A DNA stretch of 32,473 bases from Stenotrophobium rhamnosiphilum (GTDB lineage: Bacteria; Pseudomonadota; Gammaproteobacteria; Nevskiales; Nevskiaceae): assembly GCF_003052265.1 (NCBI RefSeq), contig NZ_QANS01000010.1:3430-35902 (forward strand). Reading direction: 5' to 3'. The first letter of the stretch is position 1. Each line of letters begins with the position of its first letter. Made by a program: the position numbers and the translations under genes. Shown piece by piece: positions 25,477 to 32,473 of this stretch. The notes under the pieces were generated by a model, which saw only the letters and a program-made list of their open reading frames with translations, searched no databases and had not been told where the DNA came from.

Positions 25477-26454
25477 ATGAGTACGGCCATGTCCAAGCGC
25501 TTTCCCATCTTCGAACGACTACGCCTTCCCGCAGTAGCGTCTCCGCTATTCATCATTTCGAATCCTGATTTGGTCATTGCGCAATGCAAGGCCGGCATCG
25601 TTGGTTCATTCCCGGCGCTTAACGCACGTCCGGCGGAAGAGTTGGATCGCTGGCTGATCCGGATCAACGAAGAACTCGATCGACACAACCAAAAGAATCC
25701 TGATCGACCGGCAGCGCCATACGCAGTGAATCAGATCGTTCACCGATCAAACGATCGCCTCGAGCACGATATTGAAGCCTGCGTGCGACATCGGGTTCCA
25801 ATCGTCATCACGTCATTGGGCGCTCGCACAGATCTCAACGACGCCGTACATTCCTATGGCGGCATCACTCTGCACGACGTCATCGATAACAAGTTCGCGC
25901 GCAAGGCCGTAGAAAAAGGCGCTGACGGCCTGATTGCGGTCGCCGCCGGTGCTGGTGGACATGCAGGAACAACGTCGCCCTTTGCCTTGATCCAGGAAAT
26001 TCGCGAATGGTTCGACGGACCGCTGCTGCTTTCAGGATCGATTGCGACTGGCGATGCGATTTTGTCGGCTCAAGCGATGGGGGCGGATCTCGCCTACATT
26101 GGCTCTGCATTTATTGCCACCAACGAAGCCAACGCTGATCAACGCTACAAGCAGGCGATCGTCGATCACGCCGCAAGCGACATCATGTATTCAAGTCTGT
26201 TTACTGGCGTGCATGGCAATTACCTGCGCCCGTCAGTCGTCGCCGCTGGACTCGACCCGGACAATCTTCCAATGTCAGACCCTAGCAAAATGAATTTTGG
26301 CTCTGGAGGCAACACCGATGCCAAGGCTTGGAAGGACATCTGGGGTTGCGGACAAGGCATCGGCGCTGTGAAGGGAGTTGTTCCCGTTAGCGAGCTGGTC
26401 GATCGACTTGAATCCGAATATTTGTCTGCACGAACTCGTTTGCTCGCAGCGTAA
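25477..26454 (+). CDS. nitronate monooxygenase (2-nitropropane dioxygenase family)
   Basis: This FMN-dependent TIM-barrel enzyme oxidises nitronates or related substrates. From ATG 25477 the product has 325 residues; the ATG at 25489 (MSKRFPIFERLRLP) is an equally possible start. Family features include SPLFIISNPDLVIAQCKAGIVGSFPALNARP near the N-terminus, AAGAGGHAG with the likely catalytic histidine H162, and the FMN phosphate motifs LLLSGSIATGDA (about 184-194) and GADLAYIGSAF. It is followed 11 bases later by padR, with which it must share the promoter containing the palindrome. The natural substrate is unknown, and many family members oxidise toxic propionate-3-nitronate. Confidence 0.9.
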   Translation: MSTAMSKRFPIFERLRLPAVASPLFIISNPDLVIAQCKAGIVGSFPALNARPAEELDRWLIRINEELDRHNQKNPDRPAAPYAVNQIVHRSNDRLEHDIEACVRHRVPIVITSLGARTDLNDAVHSYGGITLHDVIDNKFARKAVEKGADGLIAVAAGAGGHAGTTSPFALIQEIREWFDGPLLLSGSIATGDAILSAQAMGADLAYIGSAFIATNEANADQRYKQAIVDHAASDIMYSSLFTGVHGNYLRPSVVAAGLDPDNLPMSDPSKMNFGSGGNTDAKAWKDIWGCGQGIGAVKGVVPVSELVDRLESEYLSARTRLLAA

Positions 26455-26465
26455 GAACGCACGAC

Positions 26466-27002
26466 ATGGCACTTTCACATGCAATCTTGGTTTCATTGTT
26501 AGACGGACCGCAGTCTGGATATGACCTTGGGAAACGGTTCGACAAGACGGTGGGATATTTCTGGAAAGCCAGCTCCCAGCAAATTTATTTAGAGCTACAC
26601 AAGCTAGCGGCGGCAGATGCAGTCCGCGCAGAAACGGTGGCACAGTCCGAGCGTCCCAATCGCATCGTCTACCAGATCACCGATCACGGCCGCGCGATGC
26701 TCGCAACTTGGGTCGACAAACCAACCGAACCACCGTCGGTTAAAGAAGAACTTCTGGTCAAGTTGTTTGCGCTGGGCGATGTTGATACGAATGCGCTGTT
26801 GCGAGAACTCGATCGGCGGCGCGCTTATCACATTGAGCGTCTGTCAGATTATGAAGCGGTGATGCATAAGTACTACCCCAAACCCCACAGTCTGTCCCCT
26901 CGAAAACTCGGCCGCTATCTGGGCCTAAAGATGGGCATTCAGAGTGAGCGCAACATGGTTGATTGGTGTGATGAAGCACTAACACTCATACAGAAGACAT
27001 GA
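26466..27002 (+). CDS. PadR-family transcriptional regulator
   Basis: The 178-residue protein has an N-terminal winged HTH (about 1-80; LVSLLDGPQSGYDLGKRFD, SQQIYLELHKLAAADAV, PNRIVYQITDHGRAML) and a C-terminal helical dimerisation domain (about 90-175) of the PadR/Vir type. It lies 11 bases after the nitronate monooxygenase gene. This placement and the 20-base palindrome in the shared promoter suggest autorepression relieved by a small, perhaps toxic, molecule that the enzyme destroys. The ligand is unknown. Confidence 0.9.
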   Translation: MALSHAILVSLLDGPQSGYDLGKRFDKTVGYFWKASSQQIYLELHKLAAADAVRAETVAQSERPNRIVYQITDHGRAMLATWVDKPTEPPSVKEELLVKLFALGDVDTNALLRELDRRRAYHIERLSDYEAVMHKYYPKPHSLSPRKLGRYLGLKMGIQSERNMVDWCDEALTLIQKT

Positions 27003-27155
27003 ATCCATACATCGATCGTTAACACGACATCGTCAAATCGCGTGGTCTTCGGCGTTCGCTGATCTGCTTGCGATTCGGTTGTATTTCAATCTCACGTGGC
27101 GCATCCCTTCAGAAAGTTAAGGCGCTCACTCAAATCGCCAAGCGAGGAAGAAAGC

Positions 27156-28103
27156 ATGATTGACTCTGATCCGTCTAAGCAGAACTCCACTGCTCCTCCA
27201 ATGCCAGTACCGCGACAGATCGCTTTCGAATTTCCCGACGATCTGCAGCCGCATTGGAAGCCTTCAGATCCGGAGTTCTGCGCCATGGTCAATGGCGCTT
27301 CAATGGCTATGCCGTATCTCGAGCCATTCCTGATCAGAACCATGCGCGAGGCGATGAAACTGATTGAGGATACTGCAGTGCTCGAGAGTGGTCGTGCATT
27401 CAATATGCAGGAGCAGTATCACTATCAAACGCATCGCCGCTTCAATGAACTCCTGAAGTCCAAGCGCTATCCGGAACTAGCGCAGCTCGAGCAGTACATG
27501 CAGGAGCACTATCAACGTTTGTCCCAGCGGAGTCTGCGCGTGCGTATGGCTTATGCCGCGGGATTTGAATCGATGACGCTCGGGGTGACGCGCTGGCTGG
27601 TCGATAACCGCGTGCGATTATTCTCTGGCTCGGATACGCGTGTCGCATCATTCATCATCTGGCACTTCGTTGAAGAGTCGGAACACAAGTGCGTCGCCTA
27701 CGACGTCTACCAAGCAGCATTCGGCAAAGGATTCGCTAACTACTGGGCGCGCATGATCGGTGTCTTTCATGGCTCGCTCAGCATCATGTGGTTTTCGATG
27801 CGTGGCTATAAAGCCATCCTGCAGAAAGATGGCCGATGGAATCAGCTGAGTTCGAGACTACGCTTGGCACTGCACATCGGCTCATTTATGCGCACAGTGG
27901 CCCCCTACCTGCTACGTGCGACGTTGCCTGGCCATGATCCGCGCAGCGAGCGCGATCCGCAGTGGGTTCGTGACTGGATTGACGGATATGCCACTGCGCC
28001 GTCAGGCCTGATTCCGCTGCTGGACACCACGCATCCCGTCATGCCGGTCCCATTTCCATCCTCGAGTCACGACAATTCTTCAGGGAGCATTGCGAGCACA
28101 TGA
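27156..28103 (+). CDS. PF10118-type 'metal-dependent hydrolase' with two ExxH motifs
   Basis: The 315-residue product resembles proteins annotated as predicted metal-dependent hydrolases (PF10118/COG3687). Helical segments carry E86-x-x-H89 (NMQEQYHYQTH), E138 (AAGFESMT) and E174-x-x-H177 (WHFVEESEHKCVAYDVY). Two ExxH motifs on separate helices are the ligand pattern of ferritin-like diiron proteins, so an oxidative role is possible. The ATG at 27156 follows GAGGA at suitable spacing; an upstream in-frame GTG (27096) is less likely. Its stop overlaps the LuxR-type gene (ATGA). No signal peptide is seen. Confidence 0.78.
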   Translation: MIDSDPSKQNSTAPPMPVPRQIAFEFPDDLQPHWKPSDPEFCAMVNGASMAMPYLEPFLIRTMREAMKLIEDTAVLESGRAFNMQEQYHYQTHRRFNELLKSKRYPELAQLEQYMQEHYQRLSQRSLRVRMAYAAGFESMTLGVTRWLVDNRVRLFSGSDTRVASFIIWHFVEESEHKCVAYDVYQAAFGKGFANYWARMIGVFHGSLSIMWFSMRGYKAILQKDGRWNQLSSRLRLALHIGSFMRTVAPYLLRATLPGHDPRSERDPQWVRDWIDGYATAPSGLIPLLDTTHPVMPVPFPSSSHDNSSGSIAST

Positions 28104-28402
28104 ACAACGAGACGAATGCCACTGTTCGACTCGTCGTATCTCAGGTGCGACAGTTGTCGGCTCTGGTCGAAGCCCCCGCAGAAGCAACTCCGGAAGATCC
28201 GCTTCTCGCCAGTCTCAACAAGCGTGAGCGTCAGATTCTGGCGCTGCTGAATTATGGATTGAGCAACGCCCAACTGGCGCAGCGGTGTTTCATTTCAGAG
28301 GGGACCGTGAAGTGGTACCTCCACAATCTCTATGGAAAGTTTGAGGTCAGGAATCGCACGTCGTTGGTCAGAGCGGTCCGTGAGAAAGGCATCGAATTCT
28401 AG
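28100..28402 (+). CDS. stand-alone LuxR-type HTH regulator
   Basis: The 100-residue protein is essentially one LuxR/GerE helix-turn-helix (about 38-98: LNKRERQILALLNYGLSNAQ, then FISEGTVKWYLHNLYGKFEV and NRTSLVRAVRE), preceded by about 35 residues without a recognisable sensor. The sequence is closest in feel to the C-terminus of MalT/AlkS-type large regulators. Its start overlaps the stop of the PF10118 gene by four bases, so the two are co-translated. It has no receiver or autoinducer domain. It may regulate this gene group, but that is inference. Confidence 0.85.
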   Translation: MNNETNATVRLVVSQVRQLSALVEAPAEATPEDPLLASLNKRERQILALLNYGLSNAQLAQRCFISEGTVKWYLHNLYGKFEVRNRTSLVRAVREKGIEF

Positions 28403-28582
28403 ATCGGTGGTGCGAGATTTCTGACCGATTGATAGGTGTTGCCCGTGCTCGGTTTTGTAACGATCCAGACATGGCTGCACTAAAGGCCGTCTGTCGTTAT
28501 CGAGACTTATCGCTCAATATCGAATTGATGGATATTGCGCGCCAGTTTTCCAAAGCTACCAATAAAAATAGGAGATGGGAAC

Positions 28583-29086
28583 ATGTACAAAGAACCTTGG
28601 GTTATACATGGACGAGGCTTTTCAAATCGAATTGGTGGCAAGCTTCTGGTTCACTGTTTCATCATGATGTTTCTGGGATTTTGTGGAGGCTTTGTCTGGC
28701 TCGTTCATCTCGCTGACAATGTATTTCATATTCTGCCACTGCCTCGCATTGAGGTCTTTGTCCCTGATCAAGGGGAGCTTCTGCGCAACGCGCATGTAGG
28801 CACAATGATGAACGCCATGTATGTGATGGCAATCGTTCTACTCAGTCCCCGACTCAACTTCAGTGCGCTGCAGGCAAAGTGGGTGTACTACGCAGCAATT
28901 GCGACCCTTTGGGGAAACATGATCGGGTACTCGACCGCTGTTTATGCACCAGAACGCGGCCTGCAACCCATTGGTGACTGGCCCAACTTAGTGTCCTATG
29001 CAACGTTTTACACTGCGGTTGTCGGCGTTGTGACCTTCTCCGGCATTTGCTTGTTCAATGCGATTCGAGTCGCTCGTAATAAGTAG
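28583..29086 (+). CDS. membrane protein resembling styrene oxide isomerase
   Basis: The 167-residue protein has four membrane segments (about 22-46, 74-90, 98-121 and 136-160). The pattern RNAHVGTMMNAMYV, LWGNMIGY and YAPERGL resembles StyC, the haem-b styrene oxide isomerase that turns epoxides into aldehydes. From memory, StyC uses His58 as haem ligand, with Asn64 and Tyr103. Here H71, N77 and Y116 keep exactly those spacings (6 and 45), while the position of Asp95 is Thr108. The ATG at 28583 has AGGAG eight bases upstream. It follows the LuxR gene after 180 bases. No styrene monooxygenase is visible, so the substrate is open. Confidence 0.68.
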   Translation: MYKEPWVIHGRGFSNRIGGKLLVHCFIMMFLGFCGGFVWLVHLADNVFHILPLPRIEVFVPDQGELLRNAHVGTMMNAMYVMAIVLLSPRLNFSALQAKWVYYAAIATLWGNMIGYSTAVYAPERGLQPIGDWPNLVSYATFYTAVVGVVTFSGICLFNAIRVARNK

Positions 29087-29186
29087 TGATGAGTTACGGG
29101 AATAGGTTTGTTGATTGCACTCATAAACCACACGGAACTCAATAAGACTAATAGCGCAATCTAGTCGGACGTGCCTCGAGTGGTCA

Positions 29187-29298
29187 CTTTCAGGCCGTCA
29201 TCGTTCAGGCGTGAAAGACAACCCTTGCTACGGGTTCGACCGGTCGATGCAGCAGCTTGTCGATACCGCTCGAGGGCAATTCGTTGATCATCGAGCGG
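29187..29298. repeat. cluster of four inverted repeats
   Basis: Within 112 bases lie CTTTCA/TGAAAG (29187-29217), AACCC/GGGTT (29220-29236), the 12-base palindrome TCGACCGGTCGA (29236-29247) and CCGCTCGA/TCGAGCGG (29266-29298). This density, between a plus-strand gene end and the end of a minus-strand gene, suggests a recombination or insertion boundary. I cannot name the element. Confidence 0.4.
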
Positions 29299-29299
29299 C

Positions 29300-29830
29300 T
29301 TACTCGAATGAGATTCCAAACGTGGCCAAACATGCTTTGTGTATCTCGACTACGTGGCCCTGAGATCCTTTCTTTGCCTTGCGTTCGACTCTTTGGTGCA
29401 ACGCATCTATCCAGTCAGCTGATCCAGAGGGATGATGGACTTCTGTTTTAATGCCAAACGAACGAAGCTTGAGTTCAACATCTGGGTCATTGGCCAAAAT
29501 CTGCTTTATTAAGTCATCAAATGACGCTTCGACGATAGCCCAGGCGCCTACTAAATTGGGATAGACGATTGCTTCCCACTGTGTTTTCAGTAGCGCTATT
29601 GTGTCCGCGGACAGAACTTCCGCCTCGGCACTTAAAAATTCGTCAACTCGTTTCTTAGCTTGGGCGTAATTTTGCTCTCTCAAAGGCTCTCGAATAGCTT
29701 TTAATTTTGACGGCAGAGTTATGGCCAGGGTCAGAGATTTGTTCACCACTGCCCAAGCGTTAGTTAGCGCAGTGAGGTCGCGCCAAATTTTCTTAAACGG
29801 TGCCACTAGTACGGCAGTAGGGTCTTTCAT
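29300..29830 (-). CDS. hypothetical helical protein, possibly truncated HEPN-like
   Basis: The 176-residue product is predicted all-helical and has no signal peptide or membrane segment. The middle stretch VGAWAIVEASFDDLIKQIL and the ending CLATFGISFE resemble the helices before the catalytic RxxxxH motif in HEPN/RiboL-PSP-type proteins. The frame stops before any such motif, so if the family guess is right it is truncated by the repeat cluster at its 3' end. The start ATG at 29830 lacks a strong ribosome binding site. I am confident that it is protein-like sequence, but not of the family. Confidence 0.5.
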   Translation of the reverse strand: MKDPTAVLVAPFKKIWRDLTALTNAWAVVNKSLTLAITLPSKLKAIREPLREQNYAQAKKRVDEFLSAEAEVLSADTIALLKTQWEAIVYPNLVGAWAIVEASFDDLIKQILANDPDVELKLRSFGIKTEVHHPSGSADWIDALHQRVERKAKKGSQGHVVEIHKACLATFGISFE

Positions 29831-30431
29831 TGAGCTTCGGTAAAAGTGGGCATGTAGCGTTCCTTCCTGATTTCTAGGGGCAACCCTATCGAAGAGGGCT
29901 TAACGAGTTACGTGCCAGCGTCCGATTTATGGCATCGAACAGCCTACTGATGCTTGGTCGATTCAATAGCTAGTACTTCACTTGCGTCAATTATCTTAAA
30001 GGAAATCGATTTAGGTGGAAGTGCAAGAGTGGCAACTAATAATTGGCTGCCAACAATACTCACGAGACGCACCGATTTATCTTGAGGTGTCTCTTTGACT
30101 GCCTGGCTGGGCGCTTGAAGTTAGGACATTGGACGCATCTCCAATACTTATTCTCCAGTCCGGTGATCACCAACTGGCAATGTTCGTGGTCAGCATATGG
30201 GCGACATGCGATAAGACGTACAAATATCCAGAAAGCAGTCGCTGGTAGGTGAGGCGCCACAGGCAAACCTCAGCCCTTTGCAGCCAGTCGCCACCGTCCG
30301 GTTTCCTGAACCTCGTTGCTCTTCGTGGCCATTAGCCAAATGGGTAATTGCCTTTGCGGTCTAATTCGGCAACAGTATCTGCACAATCACAAGAAATCAG
30401 CGACTTGCGAATGAACCGCCCGAGAAGAACC
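29831..30431. other. non-coding stretch
   Basis: About 600 bases show no convincing gene. Open frames on both strands near 30043-30266 lack protein-like sequence and ribosome binding sites. It ends at a possible attC-like hairpin. Confidence 0.5.
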
Positions 30432-30484
30432 GCCCAATTGCGGCAATTAATTACCGCTATTAAGCGGTCCAATTGTAGTTAGGC
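30432..30484 (+). other. possible second attC-like site
   Basis: GTTAGGC (30478-30484) fits the integron core GTTRRRY and lies 23 bases before a start codon, as at a cassette junction. Upstream are GCCCAAT (30432-30438), an imperfect partner box, and a perfect six-pair hairpin ACCGCT-ATTA-AGCGGT (30453-30468). The R'' box departs from RYYYAAC, so this is a weak call. Confidence 0.3.
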
Positions 30485-30507
30485 AAGAATTAGGGGGGCT
30501 GATGAGC

Positions 30508-31245
30508 ATGACGAATAGAAAAAATTATATGAAAGACAGTCTAAATATCGCTATCAAAACTACTTTTTTAAGTTTTCTAGCCCTATGTTCAAGCTGCGCA
30601 ACCAATCAAGAAGTGGCTGCGGAGCATTATGAGAGCTGCATAAAGACTGAGAACATTGGCTACTTGCCTAAAGGATACTGCGCCGATAGTGCCAGGAAGC
30701 TCGAAAATAGCCTTAACGAAACTGATGCGAAGCACGCTCGCATAGCAACTGAAGCTGCCGCACTCAGGAAGAAGGAGCAGGAAGATTTTGAACGATCTGA
30801 TACAAATAAAATATTGAATGCGATAGGAAGTGCTGCCGTTGTCGCGGCTGGCGCTTATGATGATGCCAAAAATAGCAACTCAAGCAACGCATCTAGTAAT
30901 GCATTTCAGCGACCAGATCCGCGTGGCTGCATCAAAATCACAGCCCTTGTCCACGACAAAATGTGCGGCAGCCCCAACGACATTCGTTACGAATACATCA
31001 ACACTTGTAGTTACCCAGTCAATTATTATTTTTGTAGCCAGGGGCTCGACGGCAAATGGCGTTGTGATGTGTCGGGCAGTGGCAACACCCGACCAAATGG
31101 TAAAGGAATGCTGTCAGGGTGCAATTTGACAGAACGCTATGCGGCAGGTTCTTGCAAGGGGCCTTGCAACCTCTGCGGCACGCACGACCTACACTCGGCC
31201 TACGCAGAACGATGCGGCGAGGACTATCTGAACAAACCAGAGTAG
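30508..31245 (+). CDS. cysteine-rich exported (lipo)protein, integron cassette gene
   Basis: The 245-residue product has a hydrophobic signal ending FLALCSSC, a probable but imperfect lipobox. A charged helical region (about 55-95) and a Ser/Asn linker follow. The C-terminal domain from about residue 140 has ten cysteines (RGCIK, DKMCG, NTCSY, YFCSQ, WRCDV, SGCNL, GSCKG, GPCNL, NLCGT, ERCGE), suggesting disulphide bonds in the periplasm or outside. AGGGGGG at 30492-30498 best serves the ATG at 30508; 30502 and 30529 are alternatives. The stop is 25 bases before a strong attC site, the normal layout of a cassette gene. I do not recognise the family. Confidence 0.75.
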   Translation: MTNRKNYMKDSLNIAIKTTFLSFLALCSSCATNQEVAAEHYESCIKTENIGYLPKGYCADSARKLENSLNETDAKHARIATEAAALRKKEQEDFERSDTNKILNAIGSAAVVAAGAYDDAKNSNSSNASSNAFQRPDPRGCIKITALVHDKMCGSPNDIRYEYINTCSYPVNYYFCSQGLDGKWRCDVSGSGNTRPNGKGMLSGCNLTERYAAGSCKGPCNLCGTHDLHSAYAERCGEDYLNKPE

Positions 31246-31270
31246 GGGCGCAATAGCCCATGATGGTAAT

Positions 31271-31369
31271 GCCCAACAAGGCGCTGCAAGGGAAAAACCC
31301 GCCTCCACGTTGCTCAAGCTCTGAGGTTTTAGTCACGGGCAGGTTTTCCCCTGAGCTTGGGCGTTGGGT
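31271..31369 (+). repeat. integron attC recombination site
   Basis: R'' GCCCAAC (31271-31277) pairs with R' GTTGGGT (31363-31369), which fit RYYYAAC and GTTRRRY. Five-base unpaired spacers follow (AAGGC and TGGGC). Then GCTGCAAGGG and the paired arm (complement GCTCAGGGG) form the L boxes with one extra G, the extrahelical base, and pairing continues through the AAAAACCC/GGTTTT arms. The length of 99 bases is in the normal attC range. Crossover would be between G31363 and T31364. Confidence 0.85.
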
Positions 31370-31380
31370 GTATCGACAGC

Positions 31381-31662
31381 ATGGCTGACGCGAACCGCGA
31401 GTCCAACGCGGTCTTGCTCGGAATTGGAGCAGGCTTCACCACCGCGATGATCAGTAATTGGCACAGTTCATGATCAACCTACTGCAACGCAAAACACGAT
31501 GTGATCGTGGAGAAAGCGGTCATTGAAAAGTGTATCTCCGTCGGCTCCACTCAGCCCCAAGCGGACTGCAGTGAACGTCAGCTTTCGGATTTTCTGTTTA
31601 TGAGTCGACCGACTCTATATCTCGCCTTTGAGCAAGCGCATAGCTTCGTGGCGACTGATTGA
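31381..31662 (+). pseudogene. small cassette ORF interrupted by an in-frame TGA
   Basis: An ATG 11 bases after the attC opens a frame of 30 codons (MADANRESNAVLLGIGAGF...) that stops at TGA 31471. The same frame then continues for 62 more codons (including VIVEKAVIEKCISVGSTQ and SRPTLYLAFEQAHSFVA) to TGA 31660. The position just after the crossover point is that expected for the next cassette's gene. A nonsense mutation, two separate small genes (the second from GTG 31501) or chance are all possible. No family is recognised. Confidence 0.4.
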
Positions 31663-31689
31663 ACGTCCTCGGAAAACATAAGCAGTGTC

Positions 31690-32473
31690 TTATTCAGGGG
31701 ACAGAGTGAAATGCATCACACCGTCGCTGCTCGCAGAGCCACCTTCCCTCTCGACGTCGGCTCCGCACGAAGTCCTCAACTCGTGCTCACTACCTGCTTC
31801 CAGAAAACCGCTGCTCTGGCCAGTCTGACTCCGACCTTCTAAGGTAGTGTGCACCATCTCAAAAATATTTCTCACACCTCCAGTGAAAAATGCATCGGTG
31901 AACGGGGAGCTATTGCTCACGCTTGATTCGACGCTAAATTTGTATCTGACCCTACGTTCACCTTCGATTTTGAAACGGATGATGTTGGTGCTCGAGGCGT
32001 CTATAAAATAATTATCAATATCACTCTCTCCGCTTACGCCCGTGCCATTCCCAGAAGACTTGCAGCGCAACACGATCTCGCTTGTCGTCTCGGTTAACGC
32101 ACTAATTACATATCCACCGTCAATCTCAGCACTCGCATTTATTTCATCTTTACTTGCCCTCGCAGCTAGGGCGATTTGATCCGTGTCTGGTATTCCAGTC
32201 GTCTCAAAGTAATCTCGTCTACCGCCACGCAGTTGCGCGGACTCGGAGGCATCGCAGAACCCGCGGCAGATCCCCGCTTGCGCGATACCGTCAACGAAAA
32301 CACTAGTCACCCGCAGCGATGCCAACCCTGTGGCGGGCGCTCTGGCGGCGTCGAGTTCGAGCGAGAGCACATTGGCCGGCAGTAGCGAGGTCACCGCAAA
32401 AGCAGTGAACTCGCTGGCCCGGCCTTCATCGGGTGCGATAAAGGTGAAGTTAAAGGTGGTCTGTTCACCGCTC
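31690..32473 (-). CDS. C-terminal part of an exported-type protein, runs off the right edge
   Basis: The minus-strand frame is open from the window edge to the stop at 31690, at least 260 codons. The in-frame GTG at 32394 is therefore not a true start, because coding-like sequence (GEQTTFNFTFIAPDE) continues upstream of it. The product is beta-rich, with many Ser, Gly and Thr. Its last 60 residues (FEMVHTTLEGRSQTGQSSGF, LEAGSEHELRTSCGAD, GVMHFTLSPE) resemble the jelly-roll-like end of secreted proteins in environmental proteobacteria that often carry a PEP-CTERM or similar tail, but no sorting signal is present here. The weak hairpin ATAAG/CTTAT beyond the stop may be its terminator. Function is unknown. 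Confidence 0.65.
   Translation of the reverse strand, partial: SGEQTTFNFTFIAPDEGRASEFTAFAVTSLLPANVLSLELDAARAPATGLASLRVTSVFVDGIAQAGICRGFCDASESAQLRGGRRDYFETTGIPDTDQIALAARASKDEINASAEIDGGYVISALTETTSEIVLRCKSSGNGTGVSGESDIDNYFIDASSTNIIRFKIEGERRVRYKFSVESSVSNSSPFTDAFFTGGVRNIFEMVHTTLEGRSQTGQSSGFLEAGSEHELRTSCGADVEREGGSASSDGVMHFTLSPE

Noticed and set aside
29161-29340. Second minus-strand open frame (contains PLDDQRIALERYRQAAAS) overlapping the end of the helical gene
   Set aside because: It has no start codon, crosses the inverted repeats and has no recognisable family; probably chance.
30043-30266. Overlapping ORFs on both strands before the cassette
   Set aside because: Neither has a ribosome binding site or protein-like composition.
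19494-32473. CRISPR array or cas genes in the island
   Set aside because: No regularly spaced repeats of CRISPR size and no Cas-like proteins were seen.

Overview
The left 19.4 kb is a dense, chromosomal housekeeping segment. Its genes (thiG-trmB, a prkB-type kinase, ampG, a Crc-like exonuclease III beside pyrE, plsY-birA-coaX-tRNA-Thr) and their arrangement point to a gammaproteobacterium, probably a Xanthomonas/Pseudomonas-like or Nevskiales-type lineage. That placement is inferred from gene content and order, not from any search.

Layout, left part: a partial tRNA-Gly; thiG and trmB joined by a 4-base overlap; a small membrane protein; prkB; a small acidic protein; a minus-strand run xth > ampG > DUF4870-type protein; pyrE and an exported coiled-coil protein; two overlapping alpha/beta hydrolases (minus); a PHP-domain lipoprotein (CehA/McbA type) converging on a di-haem lipoprotein; a CBS-histidine kinase with a two-receiver response regulator (minus); an M61 peptidase; and the tight run plsY-birA-coaX-tRNA-Thr(UGU).

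Right part (19.5-32.5 kb): accessory DNA begins directly behind tRNA-Thr with a P4-type tyrosine integrase, so this is the integrase end of a tRNA-targeted genomic island. No second attachment site is visible in the window. The island is patchy. Long stretches without genes, hairpins and gene fragments (a GloVer-repeat protein, a truncated Crp-like regulator and others) alternate with intact-looking genes: a DUF4031 protein, a VCBS/FG-GAP lipoprotein, a nitronate monooxygenase-padR pair behind a perfect 20-base palindrome, and a three-gene run of a PF10118-type protein with two ExxH motifs, a stand-alone LuxR HTH protein and a membrane protein resembling styrene oxide isomerase.

At the far right is a strong integron attC site (31271-31369): paired R boxes, unpaired spacers and an extrahelical G. 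It sits just behind a cysteine-rich exported protein gene. The segment therefore appears to hold at least one integron gene cassette, probably part of a cassette cluster that continues outside the window. No integron integrase is visible here. The last gene runs off the right edge.
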